Positions 18,665 to 28,123 of a stretch of 64,000 bases of DNA are shown in pieces. The position numbers were made by a program, and so were the translations under genes. Within the stretch, counting starts at the first letter, position 1. Each line of letters starts with the position of its first letter. The stretch spans positions 47,510-111,509 of the forward strand of contig NZ_MDET01000010.1 of NCBI RefSeq assembly GCF_002075885.1, given 5' to 3'. This DNA comes from Manganibacter manganicus (lineage in GTDB: Bacteria; Pseudomonadota; Alphaproteobacteria; Rhizobiales; Rhizobiaceae). The notes below the pieces were generated by a model that did no database searches, was not told where the DNA came from, and saw only the letters and a list, made by a program, of their open reading frames with translations.

Positions 18665-19147
18665 GTGAGGAAACTCGTTCCCTATATCGTGCTGGCGATT
18701 GTCGCCGTTCTTCTCGACCAGTGGATCAAGCATCTGGTGGAGACGGGGCTAAGCCTGCAGCAACCGGTCGAACTCCTGCCCTTCCTGGCGCTTTATCGCA
18801 CCTACAACACCGGCATCGCCTTTTCGATGCTGTCTTCCCTTGGCGATACCGGCCTGATCGTGGTGGCGCTGGTCGTCGTCGCCTTCGTGCTTTATCTGGC
18901 AGTCCGTACCGCGCCAGGCCAGGTGCTTTCGCGCATCGGCTTTGCGCTGATCGTCGGCGGCGCGCTGGGCAATCTGATCGACCGCGCCGTCTATGGCCAT
19001 GTCATCGACTATATTCTCTTCCACACGCCGGTCTGGTCCTTCGCCGTGTTCAATCTTGCCGATGCCTTCATCACCCTGGGCGCAATCCTCGTCATATTCG
19101 ACGAATTCATCGCTTGGCGCAGGGAATCCCGCCCCTCAGAAGATTGA
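18665..19147 (+). CDS. lspA: Lipoprotein signal peptidase (signal peptidase II)
   Basis: A 160-aa inner-membrane aspartyl protease that removes signal peptides from prolipoproteins after Lgt modification. Four membrane spans are visible, and the two catalytic Asp blocks [19 protein letters not shown] and [11 protein letters not shown] are intact. The start is GTG at 18665 with AGAGA upstream, 14 bases after the methyltransferase stop. Likely substrates in this window are the lipoproteins at 51649 and 59108. Confidence 0.95.
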   Translation: MRKLVPYIVLAIVAVLLDQWIKHLVETGLSLQQPVELLPFLALYRTYNTGIAFSMLSSLGDTGLIVVALVVVAFVLYLAVRTAPGQVLSRIGFALIVGGALGNLIDRAVYGHVIDYILFHTPVWSFAVFNLADAFITLGAILVIFDEFIAWRRESRPSED

Positions 19148-19196
19148 CCCGGTCGATCCGGAAACCCAAACTTCGCCGATCAGCCAGGAGAAGAAA

Positions 19197-20216
19197 ATGT
19201 CCGAAACCTTCAAAGCCATTCTGGTTTCACGCGACGACGACAAGAAGCAATCCGTTGCGGTGGCGGAACTTACTGAAGCCGATCTGATGGAAGGCGATGT
19301 CACCATTACGGTCGAAGCAACCACGGTGAACTACAAGGACGGGCTGGCGATTACCGGCAAAGCGCCGGTGGTGCGCCGCTGGCCGTTGATTCCGGGAATC
19401 GACTTCGCCGGTACGGTGCTGTCTTCCTCTCATCCGGATTGGAACACGGGCGACCACGTCATCCTGAACGGCTGGGGCGTGGGCGAGACGCATTATGGCG
19501 CCTATGCCGCCCGCGCCCGCGTCAATGGTGACTGGCTGGTGCCCTTGCCGGGTAAAATGAGCGCGCATGACGCGATGGCGGTCGGCACCGCCGGCTATAC
19601 CGCCATGCTGTGCGTTATGGCGCTGGAAAGTCATGGTATCACGCCCGAGCGCGGCCCGGTGGTTGTCACCGGAGCCGCCGGAGGTGTCGGTTCAGTCGCC
19701 ATCTCCATCTTGTCGAAGCTCGGCTATCACGTCATTGCCTCAACCGGGCGGTCGGCGGAAGCCGAATACCTGACCGGCCTGGGTGCTGCCGAAATTATTT
19801 CGCGAGAGGAACTTTCCGCCCCCGGCAAGCCTCTCGGCAAGGAACGCTGGGCAGGCGGTGTCGATGCGGTCGGCTCCATGACATTGGCGAATGTCCTCTC
19901 CATGACCTCCTATGGCGGCGCGGTTGCTGCTTGCGGCCTGGCAGGGGGGATGGATCTGCCCGCCACCGTCGCGCCGTTCATTTTGCGTGGCGTGTCGCTG
20001 CTCGGCGTGGACTCGGTGATGGCGCCAAAGGCGCTCCGGCTGGAAGCGTGGAAGCGCATCGGGTCGGACCTCGATCTCGGCAAGCTGAAAGCATTGTCCA
20101 CGACAATCGGCTTCGATGGCATAATCGATGCCGCTCACGATATTGTCGAAGGCAAGGTCAGGGGCCGCTTGGTCGTGGATATGCAGAGAGCGCCGGGCCA
20201 CACTCCAAAAGTGTAG
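19197..20216 (+). CDS. acuI: MDR-family quinone oxidoreductase, AcuI/YhdH type
   Basis: A 339-aa zinc-independent medium-chain reductase. The N-terminal GroES-like part has [19 protein letters not shown] and [10 protein letters not shown], the YhdH/AcuI signature; the cofactor motif [20 protein letters not shown] binds NADPH. AcuI reduces acryloyl-CoA to propionyl-CoA and protects against toxic acrylyl-CoA. The ATG at 19197 has CAGGAGAAG upstream. No propionate or DMSP genes adjoin it, so the symbol rests on sequence resemblance only. Confidence 0.85.
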   Translation: MSETFKAILVSRDDDKKQSVAVAELTEADLMEGDVTITVEATTVNYKDGLAITGKAPVVRRWPLIPGIDFAGTVLSSSHPDWNTGDHVILNGWGVGETHYGAYAARARVNGDWLVPLPGKMSAHDAMAVGTAGYTAMLCVMALESHGITPERGPVVVTGAAGGVGSVAISILSKLGYHVIASTGRSAEAEYLTGLGAAEIISREELSAPGKPLGKERWAGGVDAVGSMTLANVLSMTSYGGAVAACGLAGGMDLPATVAPFILRGVSLLGVDSVMAPKALRLEAWKRIGSDLDLGKLKALSTTIGFDGIIDAAHDIVEGKVRGRLVVDMQRAPGHTPKV

Positions 20217-20279
20217 AACGTTTAAAATTCGAACGTTCCGGCAAAACCTTCTCTAATCTTGATCTGGCATGGGTTCCGC

Positions 20280-22562
20280 ATGGGCGCGGGAACCACCACT
20301 AACACGAAAGATGAACGAGAAGTCGCCGCGGCAGCGGAGATTTCGTCAAGCCGCCGGTATATTCCGATCTCGCCGCCGTTAGTGCCGGACTATCCGCAAA
20401 TCGCATCACGCAACGCGTCTGTACTGATACCCGCGGCTATCGGAGTGTTCGCCGGTCTCGCTTATATCCAGACGGCACCGCTTCTTATGGTCGTAGGCCT
20501 GCTGGCGACGAGTGCCGCGGCTATTGCACTGCAACTCATTACCCGTCGAGCGGAGCAGCGCGCGCAAACGCGTCATAGCGAGGCTGCGGCTCATAGTCAG
20601 GCCGAAATCGAGAAGTTGGCCGACCGCGTGTGGGAAATGCAGGAAAGCGTGGAGCGTTTCCGCGGACTGATCGACGCACTCGGCGATCTCGTCGTTCATC
20701 GCGACCGCCAGGGCCGCATCGTCTATGCCAATAAGGTCTTTGCCGATATCGTCGGCATCGATCAGCATGTTTTGAACGGCATGAATCTTGACGAATTGGG
20801 CATCGAGATCGGCCTCGTTCCCGAAGCCGCCTTTTTCGATCAAGAATGCCTCAGTTCCTCCGATGTCAGCATTCGCACCGCAAATGGCCGGCGCTGGTAT
20901 TCATGGATCGAACTTTCGGTGCGCGACAAGGATAGCGGCATCGTTTCGCACCGAGCCATCGCACGTGACATCACCGCACGCAAGAACGCGGAATCCTCGC
21001 TGATCGTCGCGCGTGAGCGGGCTGAATATGCCAGTCAGGCCAAATCGCGTTTCCTCGCTACCGTGTCGCACGAGATTCGCACGCCGATGAACGGCATCAT
21101 GGGCATGGCCAAGTTGCTCACTGATACCAGGCTGTCCGCCGAACAGCGCACCTATGTCGGTGCCATTTCCACCTCCGCCAGCGCCCTTCTCGCGCTGATC
21201 GAAGACCTTCTCGACTATTCCAAGATCGAGGCCGGCCGCTTCGATCCGGAGCCGCAGCCGATGTCGCCACGCGAGATCGCTGGCAATATCGTCGAACTGC
21301 TGGCCACGCGTGCCTATGGCAAGGGTATCGGCCTCGCCTGCCTTGTCGATCCCGACGTGCCGGAACTGTTTACTGCCGATCCGGGGCGCGTCAGGCAAGT
21401 CCTGCTCAATCTGGTCGGCAATGCGATCAAATTCACCGATGAAGGTGGAGTGCTGGTAACGGTCGAACGGATTCACGCCGAAACCGGCGACCGAATCCGC
21501 TTTGCCGTAATCGACACCGGAGTTGGCCTGCGACAAAGGGATCTCGAGCGCGTTTTCGAGGAGTTCGAACAGGGTGACGGTTCTTCCACACGCCGGCATG
21601 GCGGCGCCGGGCTTGGACTTGCCATATCTCGCCGGTTGGTTGGCGCCATGGGCGGCACGATGGGTGTGTCGAGTAGACTCGGCAAAGGCTCGGAATTCAC
21701 CTTCGAACTTCCGGCAGCGGAAGCGACGGAGCCGCCGCTCTATTCACCCACGGCGCTTGCAGCCCGGCGGATCGTCATTCTGTCAAAGAACAGTGTCGAG
21801 GCAGAAGCCATCGCTGCTATTATAGAGGTGATTGGCGGGGTGGCTATCATCGCCACGACAGCCGCATCGGCCTCAGAGAATGCAGCGGGATGTGACACGC
21901 TGCTGGTCGACGCCGAACTGGAATCAAGCGGCGGAAAGGTACTGGAGCGCCTGCGACGAACCGGATTTGCGGACTGTGAGGCCATGACACTGATCGCCCC
22001 GTCTGACCGGGGGCGCCTCGATGATTTCCGCGCCAAGGGATACACGACCTTCCTGGCAAGGCCGGTGCGTGGCGAGACGCTGATGCGCGCACTTCTGGCG
22101 GGTTACAGGACGGTCGGCACACCCGAAATGGAAAGCGGCGAAATGCCGATTTCGCAGGCGGCGCAAAATCGCCGCACAGGCCTTTCGGTGCTGATTGCCG
22201 AGGATAATGACATCAACGCCATGCTGGCGCGTGCAGCACTCGGCAAGGCCGGGTGTAGTGTTGACGTCGTCGACAACGGCAAGGCGGCGGTGGAAGCGGT
22301 GACGGCGCCGGTCGACAATCGGCGCTATGACGTGGTGCTGATGGACCTACACATGCCGGTCATGGACGGATTAGACGCCATTGCCGCAATCCGCCGCCAT
22401 GAAGAGGAAAATAGACTGCCGCCGATTCCCATCATGGTGCTTTCCGCAGACAGCCAGGAAAAGACACGCCAGCTCGTGCTCGCCCATGGCGCCAGCGGCT
22501 TCCTCACAAAGCCCTTGGATCCACACAGATTGACACTTTCAGTGCAGGAACAGGCGGCCTGA
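20280..22562 (+). CDS. Membrane hybrid histidine kinase: PAS-HisKA-HATPase-pseudoreceiver-REC
   Basis: A 760-aa protein from ATG 20280 (TTG at 20259 is an alternative). Two membrane spans lie near residues 45-85, then a coiled segment, a PAS domain (about 115-235, LIDALGDLVVHRDRQGRIVYANK), HisKA with H264 in ATVSHEIRTPMNG, and an HATPase with GNAIKFTDEGG, DTGVGL and HGGAGLGLAISRRL. Residues about 495-610 look like a receiver that has lost its acidic pair and its Lys (ILSKNS, LARPV). The final receiver (about 630-755) is intact, with AEDND, D689 (VVLMDLHMPVMDG) and TKPLD. No cognate regulator gene adjoins it. Signal and output are unknown. Confidence 0.92.
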   Translation: MGAGTTTNTKDEREVAAAAEISSSRRYIPISPPLVPDYPQIASRNASVLIPAAIGVFAGLAYIQTAPLLMVVGLLATSAAAIALQLITRRAEQRAQTRHSEAAAHSQAEIEKLADRVWEMQESVERFRGLIDALGDLVVHRDRQGRIVYANKVFADIVGIDQHVLNGMNLDELGIEIGLVPEAAFFDQECLSSSDVSIRTANGRRWYSWIELSVRDKDSGIVSHRAIARDITARKNAESSLIVARERAEYASQAKSRFLATVSHEIRTPMNGIMGMAKLLTDTRLSAEQRTYVGAISTSASALLALIEDLLDYSKIEAGRFDPEPQPMSPREIAGNIVELLATRAYGKGIGLACLVDPDVPELFTADPGRVRQVLLNLVGNAIKFTDEGGVLVTVERIHAETGDRIRFAVIDTGVGLRQRDLERVFEEFEQGDGSSTRRHGGAGLGLAISRRLVGAMGGTMGVSSRLGKGSEFTFELPAAEATEPPLYSPTALAARRIVILSKNSVEAEAIAAIIEVIGGVAIIATTAASASENAAGCDTLLVDAELESSGGKVLERLRRTGFADCEAMTLIAPSDRGRLDDFRAKGYTTFLARPVRGETLMRALLAGYRTVGTPEMESGEMPISQAAQNRRTGLSVLIAEDNDINAMLARAALGKAGCSVDVVDNGKAAVEAVTAPVDNRRYDVVLMDLHMPVMDGLDAIAAIRRHEEENRLPPIPIMVLSADSQEKTRQLVLAHGASGFLTKPLDPHRLTLSVQEQAA

Positions 22563-22770
22563 GAACCGCGCATTGATCCGGATGTGAGTTCGCGGCATCG
22601 CCTCGCCCGGAATCCGCGACGCGCCGGAAAAACGCCGCTCTGGCGCGCCACATACCCGCCAATCTTGCGCTATTGTTTGCTCCTCACGCCGTATCACGGT
22701 AGTGTCACAATCCTGTTGCACCACCAGCGTATCCCCGCGCCGAGAGGGATGGCTCGAAGGAGGATCACTC

Positions 22771-23658
22771 GTGCAGTCTGCGACGCCGCAAAGTGAAACC
22801 CATGCGAAGCCCAGCGGTGTCGTCGCTTCGACAACGAAAGGAAGCGACATCTTCTCCGGCACTGCGTTGGGCCGCATTGGTAGCCTTGAGGTCCGCCTCG
22901 CCAGCAGCGAGGCCGAGATCGCCGCAGCGCAGGAAATTCGCTATCGCGTTTTCTACGACGAACTGGGTGCCCGCAAGGGCATGTTGCACGCGCTCGACCA
23001 CCGCGACCGCGACCGCTTCGATCCGCTTTGCGATCACCTTCTGGTCTTCGATACCAGCATCAACGGCCCTGAGCATCGGCGCATCGTCGGTACTTACCGC
23101 CTCCTCAGGCAGGAATCCGCCGCCGCCGCCGGCGGCTTCTATACCGAGGACGAATTCGATCTGAGCGGGTTGGTGGCGCGCCATCCGGGTCAGCGTTTTC
23201 TCGAACTTGGCCGCTCCTGCGTCCTGCCCGAATACCGTTCAAAGCGCACTATTGAAGTGCTTTGGCAGGGCATCTGGGCCTATGTGAACCATTACGACAT
23301 CGGCGTCATGACCGGCTGCGCCTCTTTTCACGGCACGGTGCCTGCAGCCCATGCCGAGGCACTGACCTATCTTGCCCATCATAGCCGGACGCCTTCATTG
23401 TGGGATGTGCGGGCGCTGCCCGCACGCTATTGCCCGATGGACATGATGCCCATCGAGGCGGTAAACGCCAAGGCGGCAATCGCGGCCATGCCGCCGCTGG
23501 TCAAGGGCTATTTGCGCATCGGCGCGCGTGTCGGCGACGGCTGCGTCATCGATCACGATTTCTGCACCGTGGATGTCTGCGTAGTGCTGCCGGTTCAAGA
23601 AATCAGCGCGCGCTACGTCAATTACTACGGCAGCGAGGCGCAGCGCTTCGCGGCATAG
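22771..23658 (+). CDS. olsB: Ornithine lipid synthesis N-acyltransferase OlsB
   Basis: A 295-aa GNAT-type acyltransferase that transfers a 3-hydroxyacyl chain from ACP to the alpha-amino group of ornithine, the first step of ornithine lipid formation. Recognisable blocks are AAQEIRYRVFYDELGA, DHLLVFD, VGTYRLLR, FLELGRSCVLPEYRSKRTIEVLWQGIW and the hemolysin-like C-terminal part. The start is GTG at 22771, decided by AAGGAGG 6 bases upstream; a longer reading to 22702 lacks such a site. olsA is not adjacent, as is common in rhizobia. Phosphate limitation often raises ornithine lipid synthesis, but no PHO box was recognised here. Confidence 0.9.
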   Translation: MQSATPQSETHAKPSGVVASTTKGSDIFSGTALGRIGSLEVRLASSEAEIAAAQEIRYRVFYDELGARKGMLHALDHRDRDRFDPLCDHLLVFDTSINGPEHRRIVGTYRLLRQESAAAAGGFYTEDEFDLSGLVARHPGQRFLELGRSCVLPEYRSKRTIEVLWQGIWAYVNHYDIGVMTGCASFHGTVPAAHAEALTYLAHHSRTPSLWDVRALPARYCPMDMMPIEAVNAKAAIAAMPPLVKGYLRIGARVGDGCVIDHDFCTVDVCVVLPVQEISARYVNYYGSEAQRFAA

Positions 23659-23678
23659 CCGTTTTGCTGCATCGGACC

Positions 23679-24311
23679 CTATGGAATGTCGTCGGGATGC
23701 CGGCCGGGGCGGCCTTTATAGGCCGGAAACGTCCAGCCGAACCTGAGCGCTCCGCCACGTACGATAAAAGCCGCCACGAAGCCCAGTATTGACGCCAAGA
23801 GTGGCGCCAAGCCGGCAATGTCGGCGCCGGTATAGACGGCGGCACCAATGAGTGTCGCCGTGACATAGATTTCCGGCCGCAACAACACAGACGGCTCGCC
23901 GGCGAGCAAATCACGCAATATGCCGCCGAATGTCGCCGTCAGCATGCCGGTAATGATTGCGACAGAGACCGATCCGGTGACGACAAGGCCTTTGGCTGCG
24001 CCCATCACCGAAAAAGCCGAAATACCGACCGCATCGAGCCATAACAGGAGTTTGTAACGAGATTCGAAGCGATGCGCCGTCAAAAACACCAGCACGGCTA
24101 CAGAAGCGCAAATCCACACATAATCACGGTTTATCACCCAGAATACCGGAATGCCGAGGATGAGATCACGAAACGTACCGCCGCCGATACCGGTCACGCT
24201 GGCGAGAAACAGAAAGCCGATGATGTCGAGTTCCTTGCGCGAGGCCGCCAGCGCGCCCGTCGCCGCGAAGACGGCGACGCCGGCATAGTCGAGGAAGGTA
24301 ACGAAAGGCAT
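23679..24311 (-). CDS. Trimeric intracellular cation channel (TRIC)/UPF0126 family protein
   Basis: A 210-aa inner-membrane protein with seven predicted spans arranged as two similar halves, carrying ASVTGIGGGTFRDLILG and GMLTATFGGILRDLLAGEP, the paired GxGGGxxRD motifs of the YicG/TRIC family. Bacterial homologues form cation-selective trimers. The start at 24311 (MPFVTFLDYAG) matches family length; the frame stays open to 24467 but that part is unlike a membrane protein, and the true start is uncertain. It converges with olsB, 20 bases apart. Confidence 0.85.
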   Translation of the reverse strand: MPFVTFLDYAGVAVFAATGALAASRKELDIIGFLFLASVTGIGGGTFRDLILGIPVFWVINRDYVWICASVAVLVFLTAHRFESRYKLLLWLDAVGISAFSVMGAAKGLVVTGSVSVAIITGMLTATFGGILRDLLAGEPSVLLRPEIYVTATLIGAAVYTGADIAGLAPLLASILGFVAAFIVRGGALRFGWTFPAYKGRPGRHPDDIP

Positions 24312-24528
24312 GGCCGGCCAGGAAGACAGCAAAGGATTGCGGCAAGGTCGACGAAGAACAAGGAAAGCGCAAGGGGCACATCGCCTTGTCCTGTTCACCC
24401 ATTCCCGCCCTTCGCCTTTTGCCAACACCTCGCGACTAAAGCAGGATGACGTCGAGTTGGCCGCCATCTCGCTTTAAACTTTTGATTTACAGCATGATCT
24501 AATCGCCTGCGATTTTTCGGATCAGGCT

Positions 24529-25155
24529 CTATTGGGTATTGCCCTCATCCGAGCCCTCTGCCGGTGGGTTCGCATCGGCTGCCGGTTTGGAGCCGCCCTT
24601 GGCAACGCCCACCATCGCCGGCCGCAACACCCGTTCACCGATCGAATAGCCCGGCTGCACCACCTGCACGACCGTGCCGGCCGCAACTTCTGGGTTCGGC
24701 ACCTCGAACATCGCCTGATGGAAGTTCGGATCGAATTTCTCACCTTCGGGCGCGAGTTTCTTCACGCCATGACGTTCAAGCGTCGAAAGCAACCCGCGAG
24801 CGGTGATGTCCACGCCTTCAATCAGTGCCTTGAAGCCGGCACCGCCCGATTCTCTGGCCTCGGCGGGGATCGCCTCCAGCGCGCGTTGCAGATTGTCGGC
24901 GACTTGCAGCATGTCGCGCGCGAAATTGGCGATCGCGTAAGAGCGCGCATCATGCACATCGCGGACAGTGCGGCGGCGCAGATTTTCCATCTCGGCAGCG
25001 GCGCGCAGCGCCTTGTCCTTCAGTTCTTCATTTTCCTTCAACAGCCGCATGAGTGCTTCGTAGTCGTCCTCGACGCCGCCTTCCGCACGCTCGGCCATGG
25101 CCTCCGTCGCCTCGTTCTGGTCGGGCGCGTGTTCGTCTTTTGCCTGGTCGCTCAT
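24529..25155 (-). CDS. grpE: GrpE nucleotide exchange factor
   Basis: A 208-aa cochaperone that releases ADP from DnaK. The long N-terminal helix ([43 protein letters not shown]) and the C-terminal beta domain ([50 protein letters not shown]) are complete. The last 20 residues are acidic and low-complexity. It is monocistronic here, with no hrcA upstream. A promoter candidate is at 25198-25226. Confidence 0.97.
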   Translation of the reverse strand: MSDQAKDEHAPDQNEATEAMAERAEGGVEDDYEALMRLLKENEELKDKALRAAAEMENLRRRTVRDVHDARSYAIANFARDMLQVADNLQRALEAIPAEARESGGAGFKALIEGVDITARGLLSTLERHGVKKLAPEGEKFDPNFHQAMFEVPNPEVAAGTVVQVVQPGYSIGERVLRPAMVGVAKGGSKPAADANPPAEGSDEGNTQ

Positions 25156-25197
25156 TGCCGTTTTCCACTATCTTGAACGGTTTGGGGATCGTGCCCG

Positions 25198-25226
25198 ATA
25201 TCGAGGTTCATGGACCAAAAATCAAG
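25198..25226 (-). promoter_or_regulatory. Promoter candidate for grpE (RpoH/sigma-70 hybrid)
   Basis: On the minus strand CTTGAT (25221-25226), 17 bases, then CGATAT (25198-25203), about 43 bases before the grpE ATG. It fits the alphaproteobacterial CTTGAx-N17-xxATAT pattern shared by sigma-70 and RpoH promoters, so it may allow basal and heat-induced expression. Confidence 0.55.
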
Positions 25227-25397
25227 GGTTGGAACCTCACGAAGCGTGATGCGCTGCGTTCCGATATGTGCATATGCCGGATCATTCCATATTAATTCAA
25301 AGTTTACCGTGTTTTCGCTCATTGCTTGCGGCCGAATAGCTTTGCGGGAACCATGTCGGGATCGGGGGAGTTTCGAAGTCGAAAGGATTTTGAGACA

Positions 25398-25592
25398 ATG
25401 GCCGGCAGCAGCGCCAACAAGCATGACAGGCTTTCCGCCGAAATCAGACGTCAGTTCGGCGACGAGGCGACCTCGCGTTTCGTCCAAACGCTACCGACTT
25501 TCAAGGTCGTCGCCGACATTCCCGAACACATGCGCACCCTTCTGAAAAAGTTACAATATGCCGAGGAAACAAGCGACTGTAACGGTCGCTAG
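25398..25592 (+). CDS. Small hypothetical protein (64 aa)
   Basis: The frame begins MAGSSANKHDRLSAEIRRQFG with AAAGGATTTTGA upstream, and ends CNGR. It is charged and predicted helical, without membrane span or signal; the segment RFVQTLPTFKVVADIPEHMRTLLKKLQ is the most structured part. The PEHM-LLKKL pattern faintly recalls NepR-type helices (PDRF..LL..L) but the match is weak. It is followed by two hairpins. Its divergent position to grpE is the only context. The opposite strand is also open over this region (25152-25487), but coding signals favour the plus strand. Confidence 0.5.
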   Translation: MAGSSANKHDRLSAEIRRQFGDEATSRFVQTLPTFKVVADIPEHMRTLLKKLQYAEETSDCNGR

Positions 25593-25603
25593 AGCATTTT
25601 GCA

Positions 25604-25639
25604 GCCAGACAGAATCGTCTGGCGCCGCACAAATGCGGC
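25604..25639 (+). terminator. Tandem hairpins after the small ORF
   Basis: GCCAGAC/GTCTGGC (25604-25610, 25617-25623) is followed at once by GCCGCA/TGCGGC (25624-25629, 25634-25639). There is no U-run, so this may be a repetitive element (the preceding TAGAGCATTTTGCAG is a common rhizobial repeat edge) rather than a terminator. Confidence 0.4.
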
Positions 25640-25747
25640 TAAGGAAATCAAGCCGGATGTACACTCACTGCACGAAGAACGCATCAGGTTGGTCGAGCTT
25701 CGGAATAGCTCAAAATCCGGACTCCGCTTTCGATCCGATGTCCTGAT

Positions 25748-26512
25748 TTATAGCGAAGCGTCAGTCAGCGATTTCTCCAATCCGGAGAGGTGGATGCCGC
25801 ACTCGGTCTTGGCTTGACCGGCCCAGCGGCCGCTGCGCGCGTCTTCACCCGGCTTCACCGGTTGTGTGCAAGGAAAGCAGCCAATCGACAGATAACCGTA
25901 TGCAACCAACGGATTTTCACGCAGGCGATGAGCGCGCATATAGTCGGCCTGATCAGTCGTCGTCCAGCGCGCCAGCGGATTGATACGGATGCGCGAGCCA
26001 ACAGCCTCGAAGACCGGGAGCATCGCGCGCGTCGAAGCCTGAAAACGCTTGCGTCCGGTAAACCACGCCTGAAACGGCTCCACTCCACGCGCCATCGGCT
26101 CCACCTTGCGCACCGCGCAGCAAGCCTCGACATCCGTTTCGTGCAGCCGGCCGGTCGGGTCGATGCGCTCCAGCGTGGCGGGATCCGGCTCGATCACGCG
26201 AATATCAGTCAGGCCGAAATCGGCGGCCAGGGCATCGCGATAATGCAGCGTTTCCTCGAAATGCTTGCCGGTATCGAGAAAGATCACTGGCAGATGACGG
26301 TCTACCTCGGCGATCAGGTGCAGCAGCACTGCCGAATCCGCGCCAAAAGACGACACCGCAGCGATCGCGCCCGAAAATAGTGTACCGAGCGAGCGTTCGA
26401 CGATGTCATGCGCGGAAAGATGGCCATAGAGGGCATCCAACCCCGCCGCTTCGGCGCCGATCCCTGCCTCGACTTCGCTGATCTGTCCGAGTTGCCTGGC
26501 CTTCTGTTCCAT
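25748..26512 (-). CDS. cysH: Phosphoadenylyl/adenylyl-sulfate reductase
   Basis: A 254-aa thioredoxin-dependent enzyme of assimilatory sulfate reduction, making sulfite. The nucleotide-binding SFGADSAVLLHL loop and FLDTGKHFEET are present. The cysteine pairs EACCAVRK and GCFPCTQ mark the iron-sulfur type that uses APS, and the catalytic Cys is in ECGIH. ATG 26512 has GAGGGACC upstream. The gene begins 12 bases after the cysG stop, so it is the second gene of the operon. cysI and the DUF2849/DUF934 genes, which usually sit between them in rhizobia, are absent. Confidence 0.93.
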   Translation of the reverse strand: MEQKARQLGQISEVEAGIGAEAAGLDALYGHLSAHDIVERSLGTLFSGAIAAVSSFGADSAVLLHLIAEVDRHLPVIFLDTGKHFEETLHYRDALAADFGLTDIRVIEPDPATLERIDPTGRLHETDVEACCAVRKVEPMARGVEPFQAWFTGRKRFQASTRAMLPVFEAVGSRIRINPLARWTTTDQADYMRAHRLRENPLVAYGYLSIGCFPCTQPVKPGEDARSGRWAGQAKTECGIHLSGLEKSLTDASL

Positions 26513-26523
26513 GGGATGGTCCC

Positions 26524-27975
26524 TCAAGCGTCAGTCGGCATGGTGCCAACGGAGGTCGGCATGGCGCTCCGACGGCCAGCCAACGGTTCCGAACCGGCGA
26601 AATTCGCACCAGCCACGGCATCGCCGATGATGGTCATCACCGGACCGGAAAGATCGATGCGCTGCTCCAGCGATGGCAGGTCGGCCAGCGTGCCGTGAAA
26701 ACGGCGACGGCCGGACAGGCTGGCATTCTCCACCACCGCGACAGCCGTATCAGGCGACAGGCCGGCGGCGATTAGCCGCTCGGCCACTTCCGCAGCCACG
26801 GAGCGCCCCATATAGACGGCGACGGTCGCGCCGGAAACAGCAAGCCGCGCCCAGTCCGGCAGGGTCGAGCCCTTGAGATCGTGGCCGGTGGTGAAGACCA
26901 TTGAGGAGGTGATGCCGCGCAGCGTCAGGGGCAGTTCGAAATCGGCAGCGGCGGCAAAGGCGGCGGTCACACCCGGCACCACCTCATATGAGATACCGGC
27001 ATCGCGCAACGCCGCCATCTCCTCACCGGCACGGCCGAACACCAGCGGATCGCCGCTTTTGAGCCGCACCACGCGCTTGCCGGCGCGGCCAAGCCGCACC
27101 AGAAGCGCGTTGATCTCGGCTTGCGTTTTCGAATGGCAGCCCTTGCGCTTGCCGACAGAAATGCGTTCGGCATCACGCCGGCCCATGGCGACAACCGGCT
27201 CCGGAACCAGCGCATCATAAAGGATCGCGTCGGCTTCCATCAAAAGCCGTTGGGCACGCAGCGTCAGAAGGTCTTCCGCGCCGGGACCGGCCCCGACCAG
27301 CGCAATATGGCCGCCGGTCTTGGCCCCTGAAAGCAGAAGGTCGATCGCCTTGTCGTGAGCCTCGGCGACCCGGCCAGCTTCTGCAGCGCGCGCTGGCGCA
27401 CCTGTAAAGAAATCGCGCCAGAAACGACGGCGCGCATTGCCTTTCGGCAACAGGCTTTCGGCCGTGCCGCGCAAGGACGCCGCAAGGCTTGCGAGGGAGC
27501 CGAGCGAGGGAGACAGCATCCAGTCGATACGGGCGCGGATCATCTGCGCCAGCACCGGCCCCGCCCCCTCCGTACCGACGGCTATGGCCACCGGCGCGCG
27601 GTTCACCAAGGCGGGGGTGAAGAAATCGCACAATTCCGGCCGATCCACGGCATTGACGAGGATGCCCAGCCGGCGCGCATCCGAAACGACACGCCGATCC
27701 AGTTCTTCCTCTCCGCTAGCCGCGAAGACAAGCGCAGCGCCTTCGAGCCGGGAAGTTTCATAAGGCCCGGCGATATGGGACACTTCATTCGCTGCAATCC
27801 AGGCCAGCAAATCCGGCGCCACCATCTCCGCGACGATGCGAATATCGGCTGATGACTGAGCGATCAGTCGCGCCTTGGCCAAGGCCTCCTCGCCGCCGCC
27901 GACGATGACAACCGGGCGGCCTTCCACGCGCATGAATACGGGAAAGGCGTTGAGCTTAGGCGTCGTCTGCGGCAT
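26524..27975 (-). CDS. cysG: Siroheme synthase CysG (trifunctional)
   Basis: A 483-aa fusion. The N-terminal precorrin-2 dehydrogenase/ferrochelatase part (about 1-205) has NAD-binding VVIVGGGEEALAKARLI, and NAVDRPELCDFFTPALVNR. The C-terminal uroporphyrinogen-III methyltransferase part (about 220-465) has IALVGAGPGAEDLLTLRAQRLL, VRLKSGDPLVFGRAGEE and VVPGVTAA. Together they convert uroporphyrinogen III to siroheme, the cofactor of sulfite and nitrite reductases. The C-terminus (ending TSVGTMPTDA) is slightly extended. It is coupled to cysH; 27976-28123 upstream shows no clear promoter. Confidence 0.95.
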   Translation of the reverse strand: MPQTTPKLNAFPVFMRVEGRPVVIVGGGEEALAKARLIAQSSADIRIVAEMVAPDLLAWIAANEVSHIAGPYETSRLEGAALVFAASGEEELDRRVVSDARRLGILVNAVDRPELCDFFTPALVNRAPVAIAVGTEGAGPVLAQMIRARIDWMLSPSLGSLASLAASLRGTAESLLPKGNARRRFWRDFFTGAPARAAEAGRVAEAHDKAIDLLLSGAKTGGHIALVGAGPGAEDLLTLRAQRLLMEADAILYDALVPEPVVAMGRRDAERISVGKRKGCHSKTQAEINALLVRLGRAGKRVVRLKSGDPLVFGRAGEEMAALRDAGISYEVVPGVTAAFAAAADFELPLTLRGITSSMVFTTGHDLKGSTLPDWARLAVSGATVAVYMGRSVAAEVAERLIAAGLSPDTAVAVVENASLSGRRRFHGTLADLPSLEQRIDLSGPVMTIIGDAVAGANFAGSEPLAGRRSAMPTSVGTMPTDA

Positions 27976-28123
27976 TGCGGTAAAACCCTGAACAGGCTGG
28001 AATTTCTAGCCGTGTTCAGGGAAAGTCTGAAGAAACGCGCTCGCGTGATCACAACTTGCCGACAATCGCTTTTCTGAAAGCGTTCGACAGCGAAGAATAA
28101 ATTTCCGCCAGGCCGATCATGCC

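Noticed and set aside
25152..25487. 111-aa minus-strand frame upstream of grpE
   Set aside because: It overlaps the grpE promoter candidate and the plus-strand small gene with a better ribosome site; no family recognised.
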